NCBI GenBank assembly: GCA_017484205.1
Contig: JAFUTO010000010.1
Location: 1-64,000, forward strand
DNA: 64,000 bases
From: Bacilli bacterium
GTDB taxonomy: Bacteria > Bacillota_I > Bacilli_A > RF39 > UBA660
Reading direction: 5' to 3'
Position numbers and translations under genes: made by a program. Shown here one piece after another: positions 17,155 through 25,785 of the stretch. Under the pieces are notes generated by a model, which saw only the letters and a program-made list of their open reading frames with translations, was not told the origin of the DNA and ran no database searches. The stretch's first letter is position 1; every line of letters starts with the position of its first letter.

Positions 17155-17583
17155 ATGGCAGTAATAAAATATACTACTAAAGAAAGAGATTTATTAGCGC
17201 GTTTGATGAGAGCTGAGGCATTAGGTGAAGGTAATTTAGGAATGCTTATGGTTGGCAATGTAGTAGTTAATAGAACACTAGCGGATTGTTTAACTTTTAA
17301 TAATGTGAATACAATTAATGATGTTGTATATCAAAATCCAGGGGGATTTAGTGGTGTTAATAGTTCTTTATTTTATAGTTCACCTACTTCTAAAGAAAAG
17401 GAACTTGCTGATAGAGTTATAAATGGTAATGATTTTCATCCTGCTACTCATGCATTATGGTTTTATGCACCAGGGAAGGATAAGGAATGTTCACCTACTT
17501 GGTGGGATCAAGAGTTATCAGGAAAATATAAAAGTCATTGTTTTTATAGACCATATGAAGGCGTATGTCCTAGAATATATTAA
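17155..17583 (+). CDS. SleB/CwlJ-type cell wall hydrolase
   Basis: The 142-residue protein is a bare Hydrolase_2 domain, the lysozyme-like fold of SleB lytic transglycosylase and CwlJ. The catalytic glutamate lies in LMRAEALGEGNLG (about 18-30), and the NVVVNRTLADC and THALWFYAPG blocks are typical. No signal peptide is present, which resembles CwlJ, a coat-associated germination enzyme. GGTGG precedes the ATG. It converges with the LysM amidase gene on a shared terminator. Together they suggest spore or wall lysis, but a vegetative role cannot be excluded. Confidence 0.9.
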   Translation: MAVIKYTTKERDLLARLMRAEALGEGNLGMLMVGNVVVNRTLADCLTFNNVNTINDVVYQNPGGFSGVNSSLFYSSPTSKEKELADRVINGNDFHPATHALWFYAPGKDKECSPTWWDQELSGKYKSHCFYRPYEGVCPRIY

Positions 17584-17612
17584 AAAAGTTATTTCTTTGA
17601 AATAACTTTTTA
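17584..17612. terminator. Bidirectional terminator
   Basis: Perfect stem AAAAGTTATTTC/GAAATAACTTTT with a TTT loop and U-runs both ways, between converging genes. Confidence 0.88.
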
Positions 17613-18794
17613 TATTGTAAGTATTTGACCTATTGTTAATATATTATTACTTAGATTATTCTTACTTTTTATACTATCTACTGTTGTATTAAATTGTCTA
17701 GCTATACCATATAAAGTATCTCCACTTTTTACAGTATATGTATTAGTATTTTCAATAGGTATATTTAATATCTGTCCTACTGATAGACTATTTGAAGTTA
17801 AATTATTGTATGTTAATAAGTCATTAACACTTATACCATATTTTCTAGCAATAGAATATAGTGCATCTCCTCTTTTAACGACATATTGGTTTTCTGTAGA
17901 AGGTATTACCACTGCGCCTGGTAGTGTTAATACTTGACCTATACTGACTGTATTAGATGTTAAATTATTTAATGATTTTAAAGTATTAACATCTGTATTA
18001 TTGTTTTTTGCAATACTATATAATGTATCGCCTTTTTTTACTATATATGTATTAGAATCAGGTGTTGGTGTAGTTCCACTAGGTATTTTTATAATTGTAC
18101 CTACACTTAAAACATCACTTGTAAGATTATTTAGACTTTTCAATTCATCTACTGTTGTATTAAATTGTCTAGCTAGACTATATAAAGTATCTCCACCTTT
18201 AATAATATATGTATTATCACCGCTTATTGGTGTATATGGTACCCCTATATAACTAGTTACCGCTCTTACTACTGCTTCAGCTAGGTTTTTATAGTTGTTT
18301 TTAAGTTGATTAACATCATCTTTAGTACTATCTAAAAAACCATATTCTACAGTTAATGATTGAGTATTTCCTGTATTTCTTTGCATAAAGTAATAATCTT
18401 TAGATGTGTTACTAGGTAATCTTCTTTGATATGATCCTCTAATATTTTGTCCTTCTTTAGACATTTCATTTAGTATTAAATTAGGTAATACATTATTATT
18501 TCTTAAAGGATATATTACTTCAGCACCATCACCACCACCTGCATTTATGTGACTAGATATAACTATAACATCATTACTATTTCCATAGGCATTTAATACT
18601 CTATTTACTCTTTCTGTAGGTGTTATAGTTTCATCAGTTAATCTAGTTACTTTTACAGGTATACCTAAATCTCTAAATCTATCATATAGATATTTAGTAA
18701 TATCTAAAGTAAGATTCTTTTCTATAATTCCATTACCAGTAGCACCTGGATCATCTCCACCATGACCTGCATCTAAAACTATTTTATAATTCAT
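17610..18794 (-). CDS. N-acetylmuramoyl-L-alanine amidase with four LysM domains
   Basis: The 394-residue protein starts directly with an Amidase_3 domain (1-190): zinc ligands in DAGHGGDDPG (His10) and IIEKNLTLD (Glu), a third in ISSHINAGGG, and the catalytic glutamate in TVEYGFLDS. Four LysM motifs follow (from about 203, 252, 306 and 352), each YxVKxGDTLYSIA. There is no signal peptide, as in mother-cell or phage-type amidases, so export or release by lysis is unclear. AGGTGAT precedes the ATG. Confidence 0.93.
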   Translation of the reverse strand: MNYKIVLDAGHGGDDPGATGNGIIEKNLTLDITKYLYDRFRDLGIPVKVTRLTDETITPTERVNRVLNAYGNSNDVIVISSHINAGGGDGAEVIYPLRNNNVLPNLILNEMSKEGQNIRGSYQRRLPSNTSKDYYFMQRNTGNTQSLTVEYGFLDSTKDDVNQLKNNYKNLAEAVVRAVTSYIGVPYTPISGDNTYIIKGGDTLYSLARQFNTTVDELKSLNNLTSDVLSVGTIIKIPSGTTPTPDSNTYIVKKGDTLYSIAKNNNTDVNTLKSLNNLTSNTVSIGQVLTLPGAVVIPSTENQYVVKRGDALYSIARKYGISVNDLLTYNNLTSNSLSVGQILNIPIENTNTYTVKSGDTLYGIARQFNTTVDSIKSKNNLSNNILTIGQILTI

Positions 18795-18841
18795 AATATC
18801 ACCTAAATTATTGTATGATTTAGTTATAATTATGATATAAA

Positions 18842-18863
18842 AAAGAAGGGAGAATATCCCCCA
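18842..18863 (-). terminator. Weak terminator
   Basis: Minus strand GGGATATTCTCCC with a short stem followed by TTCTTTTTTA, just past the stop of the 18864-19253 gene. Confidence 0.5.
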
Positions 18864-19253
18864 CTAATCATCTTCATAGTAATAGTCATCTTCATCCATT
18901 TCCTCTTCTTCAAAATGATAAGGTTCATATTCACCTTTATCTACTAAATCTTGTTCCCATGGCATTAAATCAGAATTAGTATTTTTAGATTTTGAATTTG
19001 AAAATATATCTAAAATAGATGCTAATGCACCAACTTTAGCTGCTTTGCCAATTAAATTAGAAGATTCATCTATATTACTATTCATTTTCTTTGCATATTC
19101 AATCGCACCATCTATAAGTTCAGTATCATCACCATTTTTAACCATTTGTCTTTTTATTTCTAATAATGTATTTAAGTCCAAAGAATTAGCTAAATTCGCA
19201 CTTATAAAGTCCCCTAACTGATCTTTATCAATACCTATTTTATATTCACCCAT
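18864..19253 (-). CDS. Hypothetical acidic-tailed protein (129 aa)
   Basis: No family recognised. The first 80 residues look helical (DQLGDFISANLANSLDLNTLLEIKRQ split into two helices, then DGAIEYAKKMN), followed by a short Ala/Gly/Ile-rich segment (IGKAAKVGALASILDIF) and an extremely acidic C-terminus with many Glu, Asp and Tyr. AAAGGAGG is present just upstream, so the gene is credible. Confidence 0.62.
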   Translation of the reverse strand: MGEYKIGIDKDQLGDFISANLANSLDLNTLLEIKRQMVKNGDDTELIDGAIEYAKKMNSNIDESSNLIGKAAKVGALASILDIFSNSKSKNTNSDLMPWEQDLVDKGEYEPYHFEEEEMDEDDYYYEDD

Positions 19254-19400
19254 TATATTATCCTCCTTTATATGTTATAAGTAATTCATCTTGATAATTA
19301 TTATATTATAAAGCAATATAATTATCAATAAAACAAGTATATATTTTATTGACTTTAAATAAAAATGATATATAATATATTTGCGCAAAGGAGAGAGTTT

Positions 19401-20555
19401 ATGAAAAAGAATATTAAAGGCATTTTAGCTGCGTTAGGTTTAGCAAGTACTATAAGTCTTAGTTCATGTGGAACTAATACAAATGATAATGAAGTTGTAT
19501 ATTTAAAAAGTATACAAGAAGAAATAAAAGATAGTGAAAATGAAATAGAAATATCAGATAAAGAAAATGATATATCTGATAGTAAATATGATAAAAATGA
19601 ATTATTATGTAAAATAAATAATTCAAATTTTGATGAAACAACTAAAAGTATATTGAAAAGTATTATATATGATAATCCTACTGAAGATCTTGCTAGTGAC
19701 ATTTATTGTGCATTAATTGATGAATCAGATAAATTTACAACAGATATTTTCTTAAATCGTATAATTATGGATGCAGCAAGAAAAAATATAAGAAATATTG
19801 GTATTAAAGATAAATATGAATTAGATAATTTATATGTATTTGATAATCGTAATGGTGAAGTTGAAGAATTACCTAAACGCTTATGTTTATATGAGCTATA
19901 TAATTCAAATGATGAGTATAGTTTTTATGAAATTCATGGAGATGTAGTACATATTAATTATTGGGAAGGTCTAAACATTGTTACTGATAAAAACGGTAAA
20001 ATAGTTGCATGTACTGATCATGATGATAATGCATTATATACTGTATTAAAAGATAAAGATATATATTTAACAAGTTTTAAAGACTTCTTAAAGGATAATA
20101 ATTTTTCAGAAGAAGTTAGATTTTCATATAGACATAATGAATTATTCCATAACCTAGCCTTTAAACTTAGTAAAGAATTAAATAATGATGATACTAATAA
20201 ATATGCTATTATTACTTCAGAATATGGTTTTGCTAAATCTTATGGTGAAATTGATAATTATTATTTCTTAAAAAGAAAATGTCCTTATATATTCTCTACT
20301 GATTTTGATATATATGAAGATATAAATAATTCTAATGCATATATTCTTGTTGATAGAGATTTTAAAGGATTTAGTTATGAAGATAATAAAAATGGTCTAT
20401 ATATGTATGAAGACTCATATTTCCCACAAGAATACGTTACAAATCACGCGATTATTTCTATATCAGATTTCTTAGAAAAAGAAAACTTATATGATGAAAT
20501 TTTTGATGATAATTCATTAAATAAAGCATATGAAAAAGTAAATAAGATAAAATAA
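19401..20555 (+). CDS. Lipoprotein of unknown function
   Basis: The 384-residue protein has a signal with lipobox ISLSSCGTN, placing it on the outer membrane face, then an acidic spacer rich in Asp/Glu/Ile/Ser and a Asp/Asn/Tyr-rich domain with no motif I recognise. AAAGGAGAG seven bases before the ATG at 19401 sets the start. The gene is monocistronic: it has its own terminator shared with the converging small gene. Its composition is typical of the neighbouring genes, so there is no sign of recent transfer. Confidence 0.75.
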   Translation: MKKNIKGILAALGLASTISLSSCGTNTNDNEVVYLKSIQEEIKDSENEIEISDKENDISDSKYDKNELLCKINNSNFDETTKSILKSIIYDNPTEDLASDIYCALIDESDKFTTDIFLNRIIMDAARKNIRNIGIKDKYELDNLYVFDNRNGEVEELPKRLCLYELYNSNDEYSFYEIHGDVVHINYWEGLNIVTDKNGKIVACTDHDDNALYTVLKDKDIYLTSFKDFLKDNNFSEEVRFSYRHNELFHNLAFKLSKELNNDDTNKYAIITSEYGFAKSYGEIDNYYFLKRKCPYIFSTDFDIYEDINNSNAYILVDRDFKGFSYEDNKNGLYMYEDSYFPQEYVTNHAIISISDFLEKENLYDEIFDDNSLNKAYEKVNKIK

Positions 20556-20580
20556 AAACAATTGCTTAAGCAATTGTTTT
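20555..20580. terminator. Bidirectional terminator (perfect palindrome)
   Basis: A 26-base perfect palindrome with AAAACAATTGC/GCAATTGTTTT arms lies between the converging lipoprotein and 58-codon genes. Confidence 0.88.
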
Positions 20581-20581
20581 C

Positions 20582-20758
20582 TTATCCCATTTTTCTAAAT
20601 AAAATAGGTTTTTTAGTAAAAGTTTTATTTTCTTTTACAGACATCTTATTAGATGCCACTTTATCTATAACTGTATTAGCTTGTAATTTTATTAATTTAC
20701 TATAGTCATAAATAGTTAACATATTATTACTGCTTTTTGTTGGATAATTTTCTTTCAT
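20582..20758 (-). CDS. Small basic hypothetical protein (58 aa)
   Basis: A short reading frame with all the marks of a gene: GGGTGG six bases before the ATG at 20758, 58 sense codons, TAA at 20584-20582, and the palindromic terminator just downstream. The product begins MKENYPTKSSNN and ends KPILFRKMG; it is Lys-rich (about one residue in five), without cysteines, hydrophobic segment or recognisable motif. An adjacent ATG at 20761 is too close to the ribosome binding site. Confidence 0.65.
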   Translation of the reverse strand: MKENYPTKSSNNMLTIYDYSKLIKLQANTVIDKVASNKMSVKENKTFTKKPILFRKMG

Positions 20759-20817
20759 CATGCACCACCCGTCTAAATAACATTATACTCTTTTTAATTA
20801 TATAAAATCAATTGTTT

Positions 20818-21135
20818 TTATATATTTTTAGTTTCTTTATCTATCCAATCTAAATAATCCTTATAACCATCAACTATGTCATAAGCTACTAGTTGAGGAA
20901 TTTCATAACTATGATTTTCTAATATTACTTTTTCTATTTCTTTAAATAACTCTTTTTTTGATTTCATTAAAAGCAAATATTCATTAGCATGTTCAATATT
21001 TCCTTTCCAATGATAACTACTTTCTATATTTGATAGTTGACAACAGCTAACTAATCTTTTACTTAATAATATATCAATTATCTTATTTGCTTCTTCTTTA
21101 TTATCAAATGTTGTTGTAATCATTATATATTTCAT
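20818..21135 (-). CDS. cutA: CutA family divalent-ion tolerance protein
   Basis: The 105-residue protein follows the CutA1 pattern throughout: an N-terminal ITTTFDNKEEANKI, the RLVSCCQLSNIESSYHWKG strand pair, and the closing EIPQLVAYDIVDGYKDYLDWI. CutA forms stable trimers with a ferredoxin-like fold; its physiological role is still debated. AGGTGAT supports the ATG at 21135. No neighbour suggests a specific metal. Confidence 0.95.
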   Translation of the reverse strand: MKYIMITTTFDNKEEANKIIDILLSKRLVSCCQLSNIESSYHWKGNIEHANEYLLLMKSKKELFKEIEKVILENHSYEIPQLVAYDIVDGYKDYLDWIDKETKNI

Positions 21136-21159
21136 AAATATCACCTAATTAATTATACA

Positions 21160-21187
21160 AAAAAGTAGAATTATATCTACTTTTTTC
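21160..21187 (-). terminator. Terminator
   Basis: Stem AAAAAGTAGA/TCTACTTTTT, U-run on the minus strand, between the flavin reductase-like gene and cutA. Confidence 0.82.
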
Positions 21188-21229
21188 ATAATTCAGTTGC
21201 CACATTACATTTTTAAAGATTATATCCCA

Positions 21230-21796
21230 TTACTTTAATGAACTACCTTCTTTAAATGCATTACCAACTTTTTCACCTACAACATAATAACCATGGTTAA
21301 ATGGATCATATACTAAAGCACGTAATCTTGATGGATCTACATTATCATTATCATCTAATATATCTTCATCTACAGATACGTTTAATACTTCAGCAACTAC
21401 CCCACATCCTGTTTCACTATCTTGATACTCTATAAATTTACATTCCATACATAATGGGAATTCCTCTATAATAGGTGCGTTTATATTTTCACTTTTTACT
21501 GCATGTAATCCTGACTTTTCAAATTTATCAGGTGTATTATTAGCTGATACAATACCAACATAGTCAGCTTCTTTCATATGCGCTAAATCAGCTAAAGCTA
21601 CAGTAAAATATCCTTCCCTTTTGATATTTTCAACAGTTTTATGAGTTTCAGTTAGATTTAAAACTACCTTATCCATATCTAACATCATACCCCAAGCAGC
21701 ATTCATAACATCAACACTACCATCTTCATTATATGTTCCAATCATTAACACTGGCATTGGAAATATAGCTGTTTTTGTTTTAATATTCTTTTTCAT
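21230..21796 (-). CDS. Flavin reductase-like / flavoredoxin family protein
   Basis: The 188-residue protein has the FMN-binding split-barrel pattern of flavin reductase-like proteins: FPMPVLMIGTYNEDGSVDVMNAAW cut across strands one and two, VVLNLTETHKTVENI, and FTVALADLAHMKEADYVG. Such proteins bind FMN and pass electrons from NAD(P)H or another carrier. AGGAGGG precedes the ATG. Two flavodoxins are encoded 1-2 kb upstream, a possible partner relation that is only suggestive. Confidence 0.88.
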   Translation of the reverse strand: MKKNIKTKTAIFPMPVLMIGTYNEDGSVDVMNAAWGMMLDMDKVVLNLTETHKTVENIKREGYFTVALADLAHMKEADYVGIVSANNTPDKFEKSGLHAVKSENINAPIIEEFPLCMECKFIEYQDSETGCGVVAEVLNVSVDEDILDDNDNVDPSRLRALVYDPFNHGYYVVGEKVGNAFKEGSSLK

Positions 21797-21881
21797 ATTA
21801 TCCCTCCTATTTTACTATATTTTTTACATACTAATTTACATTTATACATATAAATATATATTTTATAAAAATATTACCTTT

Positions 21882-22406
21882 TTAGTTAATAATTCTTACC
21901 TCTTTATTATACTTTTCTATTGCTTTGATGATATTTTCTTTTTCCTTTACATCAAAATAGAAGTAACAAGGAGTATCTGTAAGAATTGTAACTGTATATT
22001 TCCCAACTACTATTGCATTAATTTTGTCAAAACTAAAAATCATTTTTATACCATAATATGATTCATCTGTTATACCATTCTTATCAATTATAATAGTATT
22101 ATTAAATTTTTGTTTTTTTCTAAATCTATATATAGTTAATATATTTACTAACATAGCTATCAAATATATGACTGACGCTAAGTATAAAAAGAATGATAGT
22201 ATACAAAAATGATAGTTAATACAGCACAATAACTTTAATAACATACTTAATATAATTAAAAATATAAATATTATAAGTTTTCTTTGTGAATATGATAAGC
22301 ATTTATTCTTATTGTTTTCTAAAATTCTTTTCTTATAAATTGCAAATCCCCTTGCTTCATCAAAACATGCAAAGAAATTTTTAGATATATTTGTATTTAT
22401 TTTCAT
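21882..22406 (-). CDS. YcxB-like membrane protein
   Basis: The 174-residue protein has a cytoplasmic N-terminus (about 1-42), two or three hydrophobic segments (about 43-105) and a C-terminal PH-like beta domain with INTIIIDKNGIT-type and FSFDKINAIVVGKYTVTIL strands, the pattern of YcxB-like proteins. It begins one base downstream of the acetyltransferase stop, with GAGGTAAT before the ATG, so the two are cotranscribed. Function unknown. Confidence 0.68.
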   Translation of the reverse strand: MKINTNISKNFFACFDEARGFAIYKKRILENNKNKCLSYSQRKLIIFIFLIILSMLLKLLCCINYHFCILSFFLYLASVIYLIAMLVNILTIYRFRKKQKFNNTIIIDKNGITDESYYGIKMIFSFDKINAIVVGKYTVTILTDTPCYFYFDVKEKENIIKAIEKYNKEVRIIN

Positions 22407-22407
22407 A

Positions 22408-22860
22408 TTACCTCACACTTATTCTTTCCATTTCTACAGTATTATTAGCGTTTACTTCACCTTCTAAAAAATCATGTTTCTTATAAAAATCTATAGACAT
22501 AGGACTTGCAGTGACCGATATATTACCTTCTACATTCTTTACTATTTCATTCATAAGTAATGTACCTATACCTTTATTACGGTATTCCTTTTTAACAAAT
22601 AAGTCTCTTAGATAATTATCACTACCTATATATGCATATCCTACTATTTTATTATCTAGATATGCACCATATAGAATATCTCCCTCACCTACATCATCTT
22701 TTGATATAATCTTTTGCATCGCACGATATATTCGATTATATGTTTTTTGATCAAGATTTTCTATATTATTTATAGCATTATGAAGTTCTATATATTGTTC
22801 AATCATGAAATTAATTACCTTATCATCAAGACTATCTATTAGTTTAATATTTACATCCAT
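22408..22860 (-). CDS. GNAT family N-acetyltransferase
   Basis: The 150-residue protein has the GNAT acetyl-CoA-binding signature LFVKKEYRNKGIGTLLMNEI (about 96-115, containing R.x.GIGT) preceded by the beta-4 strand IVGYAYIGS and followed by ISVTASPMSIDFYKKHDF. The acceptor cannot be predicted. GAGG precedes the ATG. It sits between a flavodoxin gene and the YcxB-like gene in one leftward unit. Confidence 0.92.
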   Translation of the reverse strand: MDVNIKLIDSLDDKVINFMIEQYIELHNAINNIENLDQKTYNRIYRAMQKIISKDDVGEGDILYGAYLDNKIVGYAYIGSDNYLRDLFVKKEYRNKGIGTLLMNEIVKNVEGNISVTASPMSIDFYKKHDFLEGEVNANNTVEMERISVR

Positions 22861-22870
22861 ATAAACCTCT

Positions 22871-23371
22871 TTAACTATTAATCCAGTTTTCTACCTTTTC
22901 TTTAGCGTCATATACACTGCTTCCTTGAATAGCTAGTGAGTTATCTAATACATTAGCTCCTACACATATTCTTTTAACATCTGATGGGACATTTGCTAAA
23001 CCTGAGCCTTCATGAGTAGTAAATATTCTAACTGTCTTACCATTCCAATTTAGTTTTTCTAGTTGAGTGAACATAGGTTGTGGCATAGTACCCCAATATA
23101 TAGGTGAACCTATATAAACTACATCATAATCATCAATACTTTCTAAAGTATTAACAAGTTCAGGTCTTTCATTATTTTGTTTTTCTATTTTTGCTTCTTC
23201 TATACATGTCATATAATCTTTCGCGTATGGTACTTTTCTTTCTACTTTAAATAAATCTGCCCCTGTTATATCTTTGATGTACTCTGCAATAACTTCTGTA
23301 TTACCTTTATCAACATATCCAACTGAATAATTTTCATCAGCTCTGCTAAAATAAATTACTATACTTTTCAT
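22871..23371 (-). CDS. Flavodoxin
   Basis: A cytoplasmic 166-residue flavodoxin. The phosphate-binding region is VIYFSRADENYSVG (about 4-17), where an extended loop replaces the classic TxTGxT, and the isoalloxazine-contacting loops are IGSPIYWGTMP and FTTHEGSGLANV. It has the same architecture as the upstream gene product, so the pair look like a tandem duplication. AAAGGGTGAT supports the ATG at 23371, which overlaps nothing upstream. Confidence 0.92.
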   Translation of the reverse strand: MKSIVIYFSRADENYSVGYVDKGNTEVIAEYIKDITGADLFKVERKVPYAKDYMTCIEEAKIEKQNNERPELVNTLESIDDYDVVYIGSPIYWGTMPQPMFTQLEKLNWNGKTVRIFTTHEGSGLANVPSDVKRICVGANVLDNSLAIQGSSVYDAKEKVENWINS

Positions 23372-23385
23372 AATATCACCCTTTT

Positions 23386-24072
23386 TTAATATCCTAATCC
23401 TTTTAGCCAATTAATTGTTTCTTCTTTTCCTTCACTAGTTCTAGCTTTACTACCTCTTAAAGCTAATCCATCTATAATAACATTTGAATTAACCAATTTG
23501 TTTTTTAATGTATTATAAGTACCTGCACTGCCTGAACCTTCATGAGTATTAAATGGAATTATTGTTTTTCCACTTAAATCATATTCCTCAATAAATGTAT
23601 ACACTATCATAGGTAAGTCTCCCCACCATATAGGATAACCTATAAATACTGTATCATAAAAATCTATATCATTTAAACTATATTTAATTTGAGGTCTTAC
23701 ACCATTTTTCTTCTCTTCTTGAGCCTGAGTAGTTGTCTCATCATAATTATTTGGATATGAATTAACAGGTATTATTTCATATGAATCTGCATCTAAATAA
23801 TCAATTATATAAGATGCCATCATTGCTGTATTACCAACATCTACATTACCTACACTATAATTTTCACCCGTCCTAGAAAAATATACTACTAATATTTTAC
23901 CATTTGTTGTTTGAACAGATTGTTTAGATACATCAACAGGTTGATTTGCCTCAGTACCATTATCCGATATTTCATTATTACCAAATGGACTACCATTTAT
24001 AACGAAGAATAATCCTACACCAATCACAATAAATAGCAAAATTTCTAAAATAAATGTTATCTTTTTATTCAT
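23386..24072 (-). CDS. Membrane-anchored flavodoxin
   Basis: The 228-residue protein is a flavodoxin (LVVYFSRTGENYSVGNVDVG, IGYPIWWGDLP, FNTHEGSGSAG; residues about 62-228) attached to an N-terminal membrane helix (about 4-25) and a short Asn/Asp/Val linker. With MNKK before the helix, the positive-inside rule places the flavin domain outside the membrane. AGGTGAT supports the ATG at 24072. The next gene encodes a soluble paralogue 14 bases downstream. Confidence 0.9.
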   Translation of the reverse strand: MNKKITFILEILLFIVIGVGLFFVINGSPFGNNEISDNGTEANQPVDVSKQSVQTTNGKILVVYFSRTGENYSVGNVDVGNTAMMASYIIDYLDADSYEIIPVNSYPNNYDETTTQAQEEKKNGVRPQIKYSLNDIDFYDTVFIGYPIWWGDLPMIVYTFIEEYDLSGKTIIPFNTHEGSGSAGTYNTLKNKLVNSNVIIDGLALRGSKARTSEGKEETINWLKGLGY

Positions 24073-24100
24073 AGTATCACCTAATAATATTATAGCATAC

Positions 24101-24126
24101 AAAAAGTAGATTTTTAATCTACTTTG
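24101..24126 (-). terminator. Terminator
   Basis: AAGTAGAT/ATCTACTT stem with a U-run on the minus strand ends the Pr6Pr gene. Confidence 0.78.
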
Positions 24127-24733
24127 TCGCCTTATTAAATTTTCCTTGAAATATTCTTACTCCTAAAGCAATCATATATTCAATTACAAATATACCTATA
24201 AACCACGCTGTAGAAGCTAATATAGACTGATCTCTTACCATTAAGAATGGATATGGTCCAGATACAACATTTACAATATTTAAAATAATCAATACAGCTG
24301 CATATATTTGAGTTATTAGAATACCAATTATATTGTCTTTTCTATTATATGTACCTAAATCATCAAAGAATACAAATGTAATTAAGGCAAGTATTGGACA
24401 TAATAGATGATGATATAGCATAGCGTCATCTATTAACATTGCTTTAAAGTTAAAATCAGCCATTGGTATTAAGATAAGCATAACTATAACAAATGTTATA
24501 ACTAAACATGTAGTAGCTATATATTTAAGCATAGATAACCATCTTGGAATATCCTTTTTCATAAATATAAATATAATATATATTAATGAAGTAACCATTA
24601 TAAGTAAATTACTATCTATTGTATAGTACTCTATAAGTACTCTACTATTAACTTTATAAGATAATATTGTAGCTATAATTTCTAATATAATAATAGCTAT
24701 ATTAAATATTAATGATAATGTTTTCTTGTTCAT
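24119..24733 (-). CDS. Pr6Pr-family six-TM membrane protein
   Basis: The 204-residue protein has six evenly spaced hydrophobic segments and the family hallmarks YTIDSNLLIMVTSLIY in helix two and YHHLLCPILALITFVFFD in helix four, with a conserved histidine pair. Pr6Pr proteins resemble eukaryotic AIG1/FAR-17a hydrolases, but no bacterial activity is established. AGGAG precedes the ATG. Confidence 0.85.
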   Translation of the reverse strand: MNKKTLSLIFNIAIIILEIIATILSYKVNSRVLIEYYTIDSNLLIMVTSLIYIIFIFMKKDIPRWLSMLKYIATTCLVITFVIVMLILIPMADFNFKAMLIDDAMLYHHLLCPILALITFVFFDDLGTYNRKDNIIGILITQIYAAVLIILNIVNVVSGPYPFLMVRDQSILASTAWFIGIFVIEYMIALGVRIFQGKFNKATK

Positions 24734-24790
24734 AAAACATACTCCTAACTACTCTTCTTTAATTATAACATTAAATTCATATTTTTCATA

Positions 24791-25780
24791 TTATAACTTA
24801 CTTATTTCTTTACTTAAACTATCTGTTATTGTCCTAGGTCCTCTAACAGCTCTGACACCTAATTCTTTCATTTTTTCAAAAGGAATTAACTGCTCATCAT
24901 ATTTTCTAACTAGTTTTAATGTAATATCATCATTTAAGACATCTACAACTTCACATTTATACATAATTGAAGAATATGGACTACCCATATAAATATAGAC
25001 TATATCCTTTACCTTCATATTGATATTTCTATGCCACTTTACAATATTATTATTCTCAAAATAGCTAATGACATCAAAATATTTAGGATTTGCAGGTATA
25101 ATCCACTCTTGGGATTTAGCCTCTAAATTATATGAATTATCAATTAATTCAAATATTTCATGATCTTTTAATGTATCATCTAATTTAACAGTAATCCAAC
25201 TATTTTTATTCATATGGTATCCTTTAAATACCTTTTTATTATCAACTAAATTTTCAATATTTTCCTTTTGATATCTTAAGTCTAATACTTCAATCTCATC
25301 ATCGGTAATTAAACCTAGATTATGACCTTTAGCTGTTAATAAAGCTGCATACCACTTTTTTGAATCTTTATTTCTCCATACTCCATTGCGTGGAAATTTC
25401 TCCCATAAATATTCAATATCATCATTATATTTTTCTTTAATGTATTTGATAACTAATTTAGATTGTCTATTTCTAAATAATTCTAAAGTTGTAATTTCTT
25501 TTATAACACTATCAATAACTTTATCATATTCTTCCTTTATCTTACCTACATATTCACCTTGTATATTTTTAACATCTGCAAGTAAATATTCATCTTCTAA
25601 AGCATTTTCTATTAGTTTAGATATCATTTTATCATTTTCAATTTCAACTATTACTTTAAATTCATCATTTAAAATATCTTTTTCATATCTATATACATTA
25701 TTTTTTAGTTTAAAACCATATTTAGATAAAGTATCATAGTTAATCTTTCTATTCTCTAATTTATTACCTAGATTTCTCAA
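24791..25780 (-). CDS. MmcQ/YjbR protein fused to an EVE/PUA-like domain
   Basis: The 329-residue protein starts with a YjbR-type fold segment (KYGFKLKNNVYRYEKD; about 1-80), contains a central MmcQ/YjbR core (GVWRNKDSKKWYAALL and GYHMNKNSWITVKLDDTL; about 130-215) and ends with an EVE-like domain (EWIIPANPKYFD, VKDIVYIYMGSPYSSIMYKCEVV; about 226-300). YjbR proteins have a DNA-binding-like fold; EVE/PUA-like domains bind modified bases. The start is a TTG at 25780 with AAGAGG nine bases upstream; there is no closer ATG. The joint function is unknown. Confidence 0.8.
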   Translation of the reverse strand: MRNLGNKLENRKINYDTLSKYGFKLKNNVYRYEKDILNDEFKVIVEIENDKMISKLIENALEDEYLLADVKNIQGEYVGKIKEEYDKVIDSVIKEITTLELFRNRQSKLVIKYIKEKYNDDIEYLWEKFPRNGVWRNKDSKKWYAALLTAKGHNLGLITDDEIEVLDLRYQKENIENLVDNKKVFKGYHMNKNSWITVKLDDTLKDHEIFELIDNSYNLEAKSQEWIIPANPKYFDVISYFENNNIVKWHRNINMKVKDIVYIYMGSPYSSIMYKCEVVDVLNDDITLKLVRKYDEQLIPFEKMKELGVRAVRGPRTITDSLSKEISKL

Positions 25781-25785
25781 TTAAA

